DNA of 7,324 nucleotides. It comes from Prevotellaceae bacterium. GTDB lineage: Bacteria; Bacteroidota; Bacteroidia; Bacteroidales; UBA932. The stretch is from the NCBI GenBank assembly GCA_031267155.1, contig JAIRZR010000097.1:1-7324 (forward strand), given 5' to 3'. This document shows, piece after piece, positions 1 to 6,381 of the stretch (within the stretch, counting starts at the first letter, position 1; each line of letters starts with the position of its first letter). The position numbers and the translations under genes are program-made. Below the pieces are notes generated by a model that searched no databases, had not been told where the DNA came from, and was given only the letters and a program-made list of their open reading frames with translations.

Positions 1-199
1 TCCAGAATCCCGGTAATCCTTTAATCCTGAGAATCCTGCTTCAGACAAAAGAGGATAACGAACACATCCGTCTCCGGAATCCCGGTAATCCTTTAATCCT
101 GAAAATCCTGCTTCAGACAAAAAGGGATAACGAACACATCCGTCTCCAGAATCCCGATAATCCTTTAATCCTGAAAATCCTGCTTCAGACAAAAGAGGG
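1..199. repeat. 72-bp tandem repeat array, about 2.8 copies, open to the left
   Basis: Units start at 1, 73 and 145, and the third stops matching after about 199. Units 1 and 2 differ at 4 of 72 positions. Unit 3 differs from unit 1 at 3 positions over 55. Each unit opens with a nested short repeat, AATCC(T), at offsets 6, 15, 23 and 32, followed by a non-repetitive half containing CTTCAGACAAAA and ACACATCCGTC. The array touches the window edge, so the real copy number is unknown. The unit length is a multiple of 3 and one frame stays open across all copies, but every visible difference between copies changes an amino acid in that frame, which argues against coding. The rest of 200-336 shows no gene or clear structure. 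Confidence 0.93.
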
Positions 200-336
200 T
201 GAAAGGATAAAAACCTTATTTCCACCTAATTCCAATAACAAAACTACCTCAGTAGCACAGGAATCACATATGCCATTACCTCATTACCTTATTTATGGTA
301 TGCGAAATAAACAGGATAGAACAGATTATAAAAAAC

Positions 337-452
337 TCTGGATTGCTTTGCTTCGTTCCTCGCAACTCCTCGCAATGACGGATAACCGTCTGACATTACG
401 CCCATTACCAACACACGGTTACCCGTCATTGCGAGGTACGAAGCAATCCAGA
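337..452. repeat. Long imperfect inverted repeat (intergenic palindromic repeat)
   Basis: The left arm begins TCTGGATTGCTT at 337 and ends at CGCAATGACG (380). The right arm runs 424-452, from CGTCATTGCGAGG to AAGCAATCCAGA. The stem continues inward, with one mismatch, through GGATAACCGT (380-389) against ACGGTTACCC (415-424), leaving a loop of about 25 nt. The left arm is 15 nt longer than the right because of two short tandem duplications: TGCTT (5 bp) and a 10-bp CCTCGCAACT unit. Arms of this general type (GGATTGCTTCG..CTCGCAATGACG) are a widespread bacterial intergenic palindrome. That resemblance is from memory, not a search. If transcribed it would form a long hairpin just before msrC. 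Confidence 0.9.
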
Positions 453-495
453 AAGTTCAATTGTTATACGTTATTAATTTTCCTTCCCTAAGCAA

Positions 496-984
496 ATGGC
501 AGAAATATTTTCGGTAACAGGAGCTTCAAAGGAGGAAAAATACCGTTCGCTTCTTGCGGCGACTGTTTCGATGGTGCAGGGAGAAACTGATATCATCGCA
601 AATATGGCAAACATAACTGCCATTATTAAAGAGGTTTTCGATTTCCTGTGGGTTGGCTTTTATCGCGTAACCGGAGATGAGCTGGTTCTCGGACCGTTTC
701 AGGGGCCTGTTGCCTGTACAAGAATAAAAAAAGCTAAGGGCGTATGCGGTCTTGCCTGGGAAAAGGCGGAAAATATAATTGTCCCCGATGTGGACAAGTT
801 TCCGGGACACATATCGTGCAGTCCAGACTCAAAATCGGAGATAGTTATCCCGGTATTCAAAAATAATGAGATAATCGGGGTTTTGGATATTGACAGCGAA
901 TATTTAAACAAATTCGATGAAACAGATGAAAAATATCTTTCACAAATCGTTGATGCGCTTCAAAAACAGTGTGTATTTCAATGA
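496..984 (+). CDS. msrC: Free methionine-(R)-sulfoxide reductase (GAF domain)
   Basis: This 162-residue cytosolic enzyme reduces free L-methionine-(R)-sulfoxide to methionine, probably with thioredoxin as electron donor, and so repairs oxidised amino acid. The whole protein is one GAF domain of the usual fRMsr length. The family signature is clear: WVGFY (52-56), LGPFQG (65-70), AC at 73-74, GVCG (82-85), VPDV (96-99), FPGHISC (102-108), SEIVIPV (114-120), GVLDIDS (128-134) and FDETD (140-144). The three family cysteines are present as C74, C84 and C108, with the same 10/24 spacing as C84/C94/C118 of E. coli MsrC (YebR); C118 is the catalytic one there. The ATG at 496 gives a normal N-terminus. 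No strong Shine-Dalgarno and no clear TAnnTTTG promoter lie just upstream, where the long inverted repeat ends 43 bp before the start. The gene stands alone, 167 bp before the next one. Confidence 0.93.
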   Translation: MAEIFSVTGASKEEKYRSLLAATVSMVQGETDIIANMANITAIIKEVFDFLWVGFYRVTGDELVLGPFQGPVACTRIKKAKGVCGLAWEKAENIIVPDVDKFPGHISCSPDSKSEIVIPVFKNNEIIGVLDIDSEYLNKFDETDEKYLSQIVDALQKQCVFQ

Positions 985-997
985 TAAGCCGTTTCAG

Positions 998-1036
998 TCC
1001 GATCTCACGGAACTTTGAATCGGAGTCACGCCTCCG
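998..1036 (+). other. Two overlapping, mutually exclusive small hairpins
   Basis: TCCGAT (998-1003) pairs with ATCGGA (1019-1024) across a 15-nt loop. CGGAG (1021-1025) pairs with CTCCG (1032-1036) across a 6-nt loop. They share 1021-1024, so only one can form at a time. They lie 14-52 bp after the msrC stop and have no T-tract, so a classical intrinsic terminator is doubtful. They may be a remnant of a palindromic repeat related to the one at 6211-6240, since both contain ACTTTGAATC next to a stem-loop. Confidence 0.35.
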
Positions 1037-1114
1037 CTTCATAATAATATTTCGTTTAAGAAGCTCCGAAAATCGCCGTAATAATTTTTTTTATCCTTAA
1101 TTAAAAAAGTATTG

Positions 1115-1122
1115 TACCTTTG
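1115..1122 (+). promoter_or_regulatory. Bacteroidetes-type -7 promoter box for the asmA-like gene
   Basis: TACCTTTG matches the TAnnTTTG -7 consensus of the Bacteroidetes primary sigma factor exactly and is followed by CGC. It ends 29 bp before the ATG at 1152, implying a short leader of about 20-25 nt. The -33 region, about 19-21 bp upstream, is only a T-rich run (1085-1092) and not a clean TTTG. No comparable box precedes the two following genes, so this may serve all three. Confidence 0.7.
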
Positions 1123-1151
1123 CGCTGCTTTTTATTTAAAATGATATAGAG

Positions 1152-3713
1152 ATGAAGAAGTTTTTTAAAATTTTAGGAATATCCTTGGGAAGTTTGCTTG
1201 CGCTGATACTGCTGGCTTTGTTTTTGATACCGGTACTGTTTAAGGACAAGCTCACAAATATGGCAAAAGAGATAATCAACGACAACATGAATGCCGTGGT
1301 GGATTTCAAAAGTGTGGACATATCAATATTCAAGCACTTTCCGAAAGTTACGGTTTCGCTGAAAGATTTGAGTGTGATCTCTAAAAACGAGGAACTGGTA
1401 TCCGTTGCCTCGTTTGATGCGGGCATAAACGTGATGTCGTATATTAAAGACGGGCTTATTGACCTGAACATTATTAGCCTGCAGTCGCCAAAAATTCAGG
1501 CGAAAATATTTCAGGACAGCTCGGTAAACTGGGATATCATGAAACCCTCGGAAGAACCGGCAAAACCCGAACCGGAAAAAACCGGAGATTCCGGCTTTAA
1601 AGTTGCCATAGAGAATTTTTCGATAACGGACGGAGCCATTATTTACGAAGATTTGACGAATAAAACGCTTGCTGTCGTCAGCAATCTTAATTTCAGTCTT
1701 AAAGGGGATCTGTCAAATACCTCGACTTCGCTGGATATCAAGACCGACATTGAGAAAATCAGCCTCATGTACAACGGGCTTATGCTGGTTTCCGATTTCA
1801 GTCTTTCGATTGCCGGAAAACTTGGCGCCGATCTGGATAAGATGCTCTTTACTCTCAACGGCACCGAAATAAACCTGAACCGTATAGCCCTGCTTGCCGA
1901 CGGAACGGTAAAGATGGAAGACAACGACGATATTCTTATCGACGTTACCTACGGCGCCAAAGTCGCCTCGCTGAAAACGCTTTTGGACATTATCCCGCCG
2001 GACATTCTTGCCGACGTCAAAAATATCAGTACAAAGGGAAACCTTAACCTGAAAGGCTGGGTCAAGGGAGTTTACAGCGACAAGTCCATGCCGCAGATCT
2101 GGGGTGAATTGAAAGTCGAGGACGGGTATCTGAAATATGCCCAGCTGCCGAAATCCATTGAAAACATTAATATTGACACAAAACTGCTTTTCGACGGGAA
2201 TAATGATGCAAACACCAATATCGACGTAAACCGTTTCCATCTGGAGATTGGCGGAAATCCTTTCGACATATCGACAAATGTGAGAACGCCGATGACCGAC
2301 GCCAATATCAAAGCCCTGATAAAGGGTAAACTGGATTTTGAGTCGATAAAGGACGCCCTGCCACTGGAAGGGATTGATTTGAAGGGAATTTTAACCGCCA
2401 ACATAGATTTTGCAGGACGCATGTCGCATATCGAAAAGGAAGAATATGACAGGCTTAATCTTGCCGGAAATCTTTCTCTGCAAAACTTTACGGCTGTAAC
2501 GGAGGATATTCCCATGCCAATCGACGTTGCGAAAGCCGACTTGGAGTTCACTCCAAAATATGTCAATCTCAAACAGTTCGATGTAAAAATCGGCGAAAGC
2601 GACATAAAGGCTTCCGGACGGCTGGAGAACTTTTTAAACTATGCAATGAAAGACGAAGTGCTCAAGGGGAATCTTCAGCTTGCGTCAAATTATCTTAACT
2701 GCAATCAAATAATGTCCGCTGCCGGAGACACCGTATCTGCAAGTGCGGACGAAAGCGCGATGTCGGTTATTGTACTGCCCTCGAATGTCGATTTTTCCAT
2801 CAATGCGTCGATAGGTAAAATACTGTATGACAACCTGAACCTGAGCAATGCCAAAGCGACGGTAACAGTAAAGGATCATACATTATATATCAACAATCTG
2901 TCTTCGGGTTTCGCCGGCGGACAGATACAGCTGTCGGGAAAATATCTTGCCGAAAACACTTCTTCGGCTCTGGCCAATCTGGATATGAAGCTGCATGACA
3001 TCCATGTGAAAGATCTGGTCAATTCGTTTGGCATGTTCGAGAAGGTATTGCCCATACTGAAAGACGTTGACGGAAAGGTTTCGTTCGACTTTAATTTTTC
3101 CGACAAGTTCGATCAGAATCTCAGTCCGGTACTGCTGGCGCTCAATGCTGTGGGAAATATCAGGGCGGACAGTCTTAAATTGCTGAATCAGGAAGCCTTA
3201 AACAAAATAACCGCTCTGGTCGGCTTGAAAGAGACTTCGAACATGCTGAAAAATGTAAACGCCAACTTTTCCGTAAATGACGGCAAAATAGGCATACATC
3301 CTTTCCCCATATCGATAGGCGGCACAGATTTAATGCTTGGCGGAGAATATGGACTTGACCAGTCGCTTGGCGTACAGGTGGATTTGAAAATTCCCGCGGC
3401 GAAAGTTACAGGCGCTGTCAACAGTTTTATCTCTCAGCTTGGCGGTAAATCCGGAGCAATCACTGCAAACACGGTGAATGTGGGAATCGCTATCGGGGGA
3501 AGTCTCAAAAGCCCCACTTTCGGTCTGGCTAAGGCAAAATATATGGGCGATTCGCCTTCGATACAGCAGCAGGCTGTAGATCAGGCGAAACAGTTGGTCG
3601 AAGATAAAAAACAGGAACTGGAAACAAAGGCAAAGCAGGAAGCCCAAAAACTTACCGACAAGGTCAAGGACGAGGCTGCCAGTAAACTGAAAGACCTGTT
3701 TAAAAAGAAATAA
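1152..3713 (+). CDS. AsmA-family inner-membrane/periplasmic protein
   Basis: This 853-residue protein is a large AsmA-like member of the Bacteroidetes. Relatives in the AsmA/TamB/YhdP group are thought to form long beta grooves that carry phospholipid between inner and outer membrane; lipid transport here is inferred from the family. A single N-terminal membrane anchor (about residues 7-30) follows the basic MKKFFK, leaving the rest in the periplasm. An AsmA N-terminal domain follows, with the characteristic SLQSPKIQAKIFQDSSVNWDIM-type strand at about 109-130, then a Pro/Glu/Lys linker (131-145). The long middle is repeated beta-strand, Asn/Asp-rich sequence. The AsmA-like C-terminal region ends near 800 and is followed by a highly charged, probably helical or coiled-coil tail (about 805-853) ending LFKKK. 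The earlier ATG at 1141 is closed by TAG after two codons, so 1152 is the start. It has its own -7 box and probably heads a three-gene transcript. Confidence 0.9.
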   Translation: MKKFFKILGISLGSLLALILLALFLIPVLFKDKLTNMAKEIINDNMNAVVDFKSVDISIFKHFPKVTVSLKDLSVISKNEELVSVASFDAGINVMSYIKDGLIDLNIISLQSPKIQAKIFQDSSVNWDIMKPSEEPAKPEPEKTGDSGFKVAIENFSITDGAIIYEDLTNKTLAVVSNLNFSLKGDLSNTSTSLDIKTDIEKISLMYNGLMLVSDFSLSIAGKLGADLDKMLFTLNGTEINLNRIALLADGTVKMEDNDDILIDVTYGAKVASLKTLLDIIPPDILADVKNISTKGNLNLKGWVKGVYSDKSMPQIWGELKVEDGYLKYAQLPKSIENINIDTKLLFDGNNDANTNIDVNRFHLEIGGNPFDISTNVRTPMTDANIKALIKGKLDFESIKDALPLEGIDLKGILTANIDFAGRMSHIEKEEYDRLNLAGNLSLQNFTAVTEDIPMPIDVAKADLEFTPKYVNLKQFDVKIGESDIKASGRLENFLNYAMKDEVLKGNLQLASNYLNCNQIMSAAGDTVSASADESAMSVIVLPSNVDFSINASIGKILYDNLNLSNAKATVTVKDHTLYINNLSSGFAGGQIQLSGKYLAENTSSALANLDMKLHDIHVKDLVNSFGMFEKVLPILKDVDGKVSFDFNFSDKFDQNLSPVLLALNAVGNIRADSLKLLNQEALNKITALVGLKETSNMLKNVNANFSVNDGKIGIHPFPISIGGTDLMLGGEYGLDQSLGVQVDLKIPAAKVTGAVNSFISQLGGKSGAITANTVNVGIAIGGSLKSPTFGLAKAKYMGDSPSIQQQAVDQAKQLVEDKKQELETKAKQEAQKLTDKVKDEAASKLKDLFKKK

Positions 3714-3746
3714 TTTTTTTAAAAATATAATTAAATATTAAAGAAT

Positions 3747-4514
3747 ATGGCTTTATTTGGAAATTCATCGAATCCGGCAATGAGAGAAAGCGTTTTTAAA
3801 AAGGTAGCTCTCGACAGTTCCTCAACCGGCACAATGACAGTGAAAGGCTCTGTCATCAAAACTTTTATGCTGATAGCAATGACAATTTTTGCAGCGTCTT
3901 TCACATGGTACACTGCTTTTTATGCAAACAATCCTTCGGCTGTTACTTCCTGGTTATGGGGAGGACTTATTTCCGGAATTGTTCTTGCACTGATAATTTG
4001 CTTTGCTCCAAAAACTTCTCCCTATCTCTCGCCTCTATACGCAGCGGCAGAAGGCTTTGCTCTCGGAGCTATTTCGGCATTTTTCGAAACGGCTTTTGCC
4101 GAGAAATTTCCGGGAATTGTACTTACCGCTGTAACGGTAACATTGCTGACGGCATTGGTGATGCTGTTCTGCTATCAAACCCGGCTGATAAGAGTAACGG
4201 ACAAACTGCGTTCGGTGATAATAATTGCAACTGTCAGCATAGCAGTGTTCTATTTTGTTGTTATCATTCTGAATCTGTTTGGAGTGTCAACGGCTTTTTA
4301 TCATGGCGCAAGTTTGTTGAGCATAGGCATAAGCGCTGTTATTGTTGTGGTTGCAGCTCTGAATCTACTGCTTGATTTCGATTTCATCGAAAAAGGGTCT
4401 CAAATGGGCGCTCCCAAATATATGGAGTGGTATGGAGCTTTCGGACTGCTGGTCACTTTGGTATGGCTGTATCTGGAAATCTTAAGACTGCTCTCCAAGC
4501 TCGCAAGAGATTAG
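3747..4514 (+). CDS. Bax inhibitor-1/YccA family membrane protein
   Basis: This 255-residue integral inner-membrane protein belongs to the BI-1 (TMBIM/UPF0005) family. Bacterial relatives include YccA, which modulates FtsH proteolysis in E. coli, and YetJ, a pH-sensitive calcium leak in Bacillus. Which role applies here cannot be told. Seven hydrophobic segments are visible at about 37-58, 69-88, 95-113, 122-143, 154-178, 186-208 and 226-248, after a polar N-terminus. Family marks are AAAEGFALGAIS (99-110), LNLLLDFDFIEKG (205-217) and the C-terminal APKYMEWYGAFGLLVTLVWL region (222-241). D210 and D212 after helix 6 are candidates for the conserved acidic pair site. Length is normal. It starts 33 bp after the AsmA-like gene, in a very AT-rich gap with no promoter box or Shine-Dalgarno site, suggesting co-transcription. 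Confidence 0.93.
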   Translation: MALFGNSSNPAMRESVFKKVALDSSSTGTMTVKGSVIKTFMLIAMTIFAASFTWYTAFYANNPSAVTSWLWGGLISGIVLALIICFAPKTSPYLSPLYAAAEGFALGAISAFFETAFAEKFPGIVLTAVTVTLLTALVMLFCYQTRLIRVTDKLRSVIIIATVSIAVFYFVVIILNLFGVSTAFYHGASLLSIGISAVIVVVAALNLLLDFDFIEKGSQMGAPKYMEWYGAFGLLVTLVWLYLEILRLLSKLARD

Positions 4515-4540
4515 CCGGACAAAAAGTGGTTAAAGCTAAT
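4510..4540 (+). other. Weak hairpin over the stop codon between two genes
   Basis: ATTAGC (4510-4515) pairs with GCTAAT (4535-4540) across a 19-nt loop. The left arm contains the TAG stop of the BI-1-like gene, and the right arm ends 5 bp before the ATG of the hydrolase. No T-tract follows, so it is unlikely to terminate transcription. It could modulate translation of the hydrolase, but a 6-bp AT-rich stem may also be chance. Confidence 0.25.
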
Positions 4541-4545
4541 ACATA

Positions 4546-5970
4546 ATGAAACGATTTACTGTCATAATAATCGTTGCTCTTGCTTCCCTGAATGCTTGGG
4601 GACAGGACATTTCGGGAGCATGGAACGGTATCTTAAATCTTCCGTCAGCAGTAAACGGAAAAATTCAAAGCATTCAGCTTCGTGTGGTTTTTCATATCCA
4701 AAAAACGGCAACAGGATATACCGCGACAATGGACAGTCCTGACCAGGGGGCAAAAGATATACCCGTAACTTCCGTGAGTTTTGAAAATAAGGTTTTGAAA
4801 CTGTCTATTGCCAATGCCGGGATCGAGTATGAAGGCGTTTTAAATGCCGACGGGAATATTACCGGCACGTTCAGACAAATGCAGATATCGCTGGAAGTGA
4901 ACCTCACAAGGGAAAAGCTTGAAACGGAAAAACCGCGCCGTCCGCAGGAGCCGTCAAAACCATATCCATATTATGAAGAAGAAGTCTCTTTCGAGAATAG
5001 GGACGATGGCGTGACTTTAGCCGGCACATTGACCCTGCCCGAAAAAGAAGGTCGATTCCCGGCAGTCGTTCTGATAAGCGGAAGCGGCGCTCAAAATCGC
5101 GATGAAGAAATCATGGGACACAAACCCTTTCTCGTTTTATCCGATTACCTGACACGTAACGGAATAGCTGTCTTACGCTTTGACGACCGCGGCATAGCCG
5201 CTTCTACCGGTAATTTCCAGACGGCTACAAGCTATGATTTCTCCAAGGATGTGGAAGCCGGTGTGAAATATCTGCAAAGCCGGAAAGAAATCAACAGTAG
5301 TAAAATAGGACTGATAGGACACAGCGAAGGAGGAATCATCGCTCCCATGCTGGCGGCGCGTTCGAAAAATATTGCGTTTATAGTTATGCTGGCAGGAGGG
5401 GGCGTGCGAATGGATTCACTCCTTGTGTTACAGGTGGAAGCTATATCCGGAGCTTTCGGCGTGAATAAAACAGAGATTCAAATTAACAGTGGAATCAGCA
5501 AAAAAATATACGATATAGTTATCAGGACTGACGATACCGCTCAATTGCGTAAGGATGCTGAAACATGTCTCAGGCAGGCAATTGCACAGCATCCTCTTTT
5601 TAAATCGGGCAGTATAAGCGAAGACGCTTTTATCCATTCGGAAATAATGAAGATATCAAGTCCGTGGTTTCGTTATTTTATACGCTATAATCCGGCTGTC
5701 GCACTGGAAAAGCTGAAGTGTCCCGTTCTCGCCCTCAATGGAGAAAAAGATGTGCAGGTTACGCCAAAAGAGAATCTGGAAGCTATAGCTAAAGCCCTCG
5801 AAAAGGGAAAGAATAAGCGGTTTACGACAAAGGAACTGCCCGGCTTAAATCATCTTTTCCAAGAATGTACCACCGGATTGCATACAGAATACGCAGGCAT
5901 TGAACAGACATTTTCGCCTGTAGCTCTGGATATAATCCTGAAGTGGATTAAGGAGCAAATAATGATTTAA
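4546..5970 (+). CDS. Secreted alpha/beta hydrolase with N-terminal beta domain
   Basis: This 474-residue exported hydrolase is probably a periplasmic esterase or peptidase-like enzyme; the substrate is unknown. A type I signal peptide is clear: basic MKRF, hydrophobic core, and a likely cleavage after AWG (residue 19). Residues 20-120 form a beta-rich domain with GAWNGIL and SPDQGA (64-69), a pairing common in Bacteroidetes hydrolases of this type. A Pro/Lys/Glu linker (about 122-142) leads to the alpha/beta hydrolase fold: oxyanion-region SGSGAQNRDEE (178-188), FDDRG (212-216), nucleophile elbow GHSEGG with S260, acid D402 in NGEKDVQV, and H436 in PGLNHLF. The triad is complete. A mostly helical insertion (about 290-385) between strands probably forms a lid. 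Length is normal. It begins 31 bp after the BI-1-like gene with no promoter box between them, so it is likely the last gene of the transcript. Confidence 0.92.
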   Translation: MKRFTVIIIVALASLNAWGQDISGAWNGILNLPSAVNGKIQSIQLRVVFHIQKTATGYTATMDSPDQGAKDIPVTSVSFENKVLKLSIANAGIEYEGVLNADGNITGTFRQMQISLEVNLTREKLETEKPRRPQEPSKPYPYYEEEVSFENRDDGVTLAGTLTLPEKEGRFPAVVLISGSGAQNRDEEIMGHKPFLVLSDYLTRNGIAVLRFDDRGIAASTGNFQTATSYDFSKDVEAGVKYLQSRKEINSSKIGLIGHSEGGIIAPMLAARSKNIAFIVMLAGGGVRMDSLLVLQVEAISGAFGVNKTEIQINSGISKKIYDIVIRTDDTAQLRKDAETCLRQAIAQHPLFKSGSISEDAFIHSEIMKISSPWFRYFIRYNPAVALEKLKCPVLALNGEKDVQVTPKENLEAIAKALEKGKNKRFTTKELPGLNHLFQECTTGLHTEYAGIEQTFSPVALDIILKWIKEQIMI

Positions 5971-6144
5971 ACGAAACCGGGACCACAATCCATTGCTTTT
6001 GTGAATTTATATAACACATAAATCCATGCACTCATCGCGGTTTGTATAACGTACAGACTCTCCCTGTTTATACAGTGCGCGGGTTAAAATTGTGAGGTAA
6101 AAATGTAGAGATGCTTCGTGTCTTTTGACGTAGGCGTCTGATGT

Positions 6145-6188
6145 CGATAACCCCGGGCAAGCGAAGCGCAGCCCGGGGTAAGCTATCG
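6145..6188. repeat. Strong GC-rich hairpin within the intergenic element
   Basis: ACCCCGGGC (6150-6158) pairs perfectly with GCCCGGGGT (6171-6179), giving a 9-bp GC-rich stem over a 12-nt loop, AAGCGAAGCGCA. Outside a 4-nt bulge, CGATA (6145-6149) pairs with TATCG (6184-6188). It is the most stable stem of the cluster and is near-symmetric on both strands. There is no adjacent T-tract, so intrinsic termination is possible but not typical. Confidence 0.8.
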
Positions 6189-6266
6189 CACTCCAGAACT
6201 GCGAAGTAGTTCAAGCTTGCGCTTGATTCAAAGTCCTTACGGAGTTGTGACGGAGAGGAGCTTTAC

Positions 6267-6294
6267 CCCGAACTGCGCCTGCGGCTTGTTCGGG
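6267..6294. repeat. Hairpin with 7-bp stem in the intergenic element
   Basis: CCCGAAC (6267-6273) pairs perfectly with GTTCGGG (6288-6294) over a 14-nt loop that contains a smaller GC-rich self-complementary core. It is part of the hairpin series at 6109-6353. Confidence 0.7.
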
Positions 6295-6306
6295 CTTATC
6301 CATCTT

Positions 6307-6324
6307 AAACTCCTTACGGAGTTT
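6307..6324. repeat. Perfect hairpin AAACTCC-TTAC-GGAGTTT
   Basis: A perfect 7-bp stem closes a TTAC tetraloop. An imperfect second copy of the same core, TCCTTACGGA plus GTT, sits at 6231-6246, 75 bp upstream, so this is a repeated module within the element. It lies 58 bp from the hemD stop. On the minus strand the right arm is followed by only a short A/T stretch. Confidence 0.75.
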
Positions 6325-6381
6325 GTCCGCAATGCACAAAACTGCCCCGTGCACTGTATAATAACACGAATACTTTCCGGC

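Larger units (their letters stand above)
6069..6360. repeat. TIR-bounded, hairpin-rich non-coding element (MITE-like)
   Basis: The 411-bp gap between two convergent genes holds no credible coding sequence. Within it, TATACAGTGC (6069-6078) is exactly inverted as GCACTGTATA (6351-6360). Extending inward, 6069-6094 and the complement of 6335-6360 match at 20 of 26 positions without gaps. No clear target-site duplication flanks the ends. Between them lie successive stem-loops: 6109-6123 (with wobbles), 6127-6138, 6145-6188, 6196-6212, 6211-6226, 6231-6246 (imperfect), 6267-6294, 6307-6324 and 6333-6353. No transposase is present, so any movement would have been in trans. It may equally be a composite of smaller palindromic repeats, and it could act as a two-way transcription stop. 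5971-6068 shows no structure I can support. Confidence 0.6.

Noticed and set aside
1..199. CRISPR array
   Set aside because: The repeats are directly contiguous 72-bp units without unique spacers, and no cas gene is nearby.
461..487. Promoter for msrC (TAATTTTC near 474)
   Set aside because: It lacks the final TTTG of the -7 consensus and has no -33 element at the right distance. I cannot support a promoter here.
270..491. 73-codon plus-strand frame with an ATG at 270
   Set aside because: Most of it is translation of the palindromic repeat (giving WIALLRSSQLLAMTD and SLRGTKQS, typical spurious products of this repeat type). No domain or ribosome-binding signal is seen. The longer open frame is discussed as a finding.
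1141..1149. Alternative start ATG at 1141 for the AsmA-like gene
   Set aside because: It is ATG-ATA-TAG, closed after two codons and in a different frame from 1152.
1136..1471. Minus-strand frame opposite the start of the AsmA-like gene, and the other antisense frames within 1643-3647
   Set aside because: They are shadows of the long plus-strand gene, which has a clear membrane anchor, family motifs and promoter. None of the antisense products resembles a known family.
3905..4375. 156-codon plus-strand frame overlapping the BI-1-like gene
   Set aside because: It is out of frame inside a well-conserved seven-helix protein, and its product is Cys/Ser/Arg-rich with no recognisable domain.
6109..6126. 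Intrinsic terminator for the hydrolase gene (stem-loop then TTTT)
   Set aside because: The stem needs two G-U wobbles and has a 3-nt loop and only four T residues, and it lies about 140 bp after the stop. It is kept only as one of the hairpin series.
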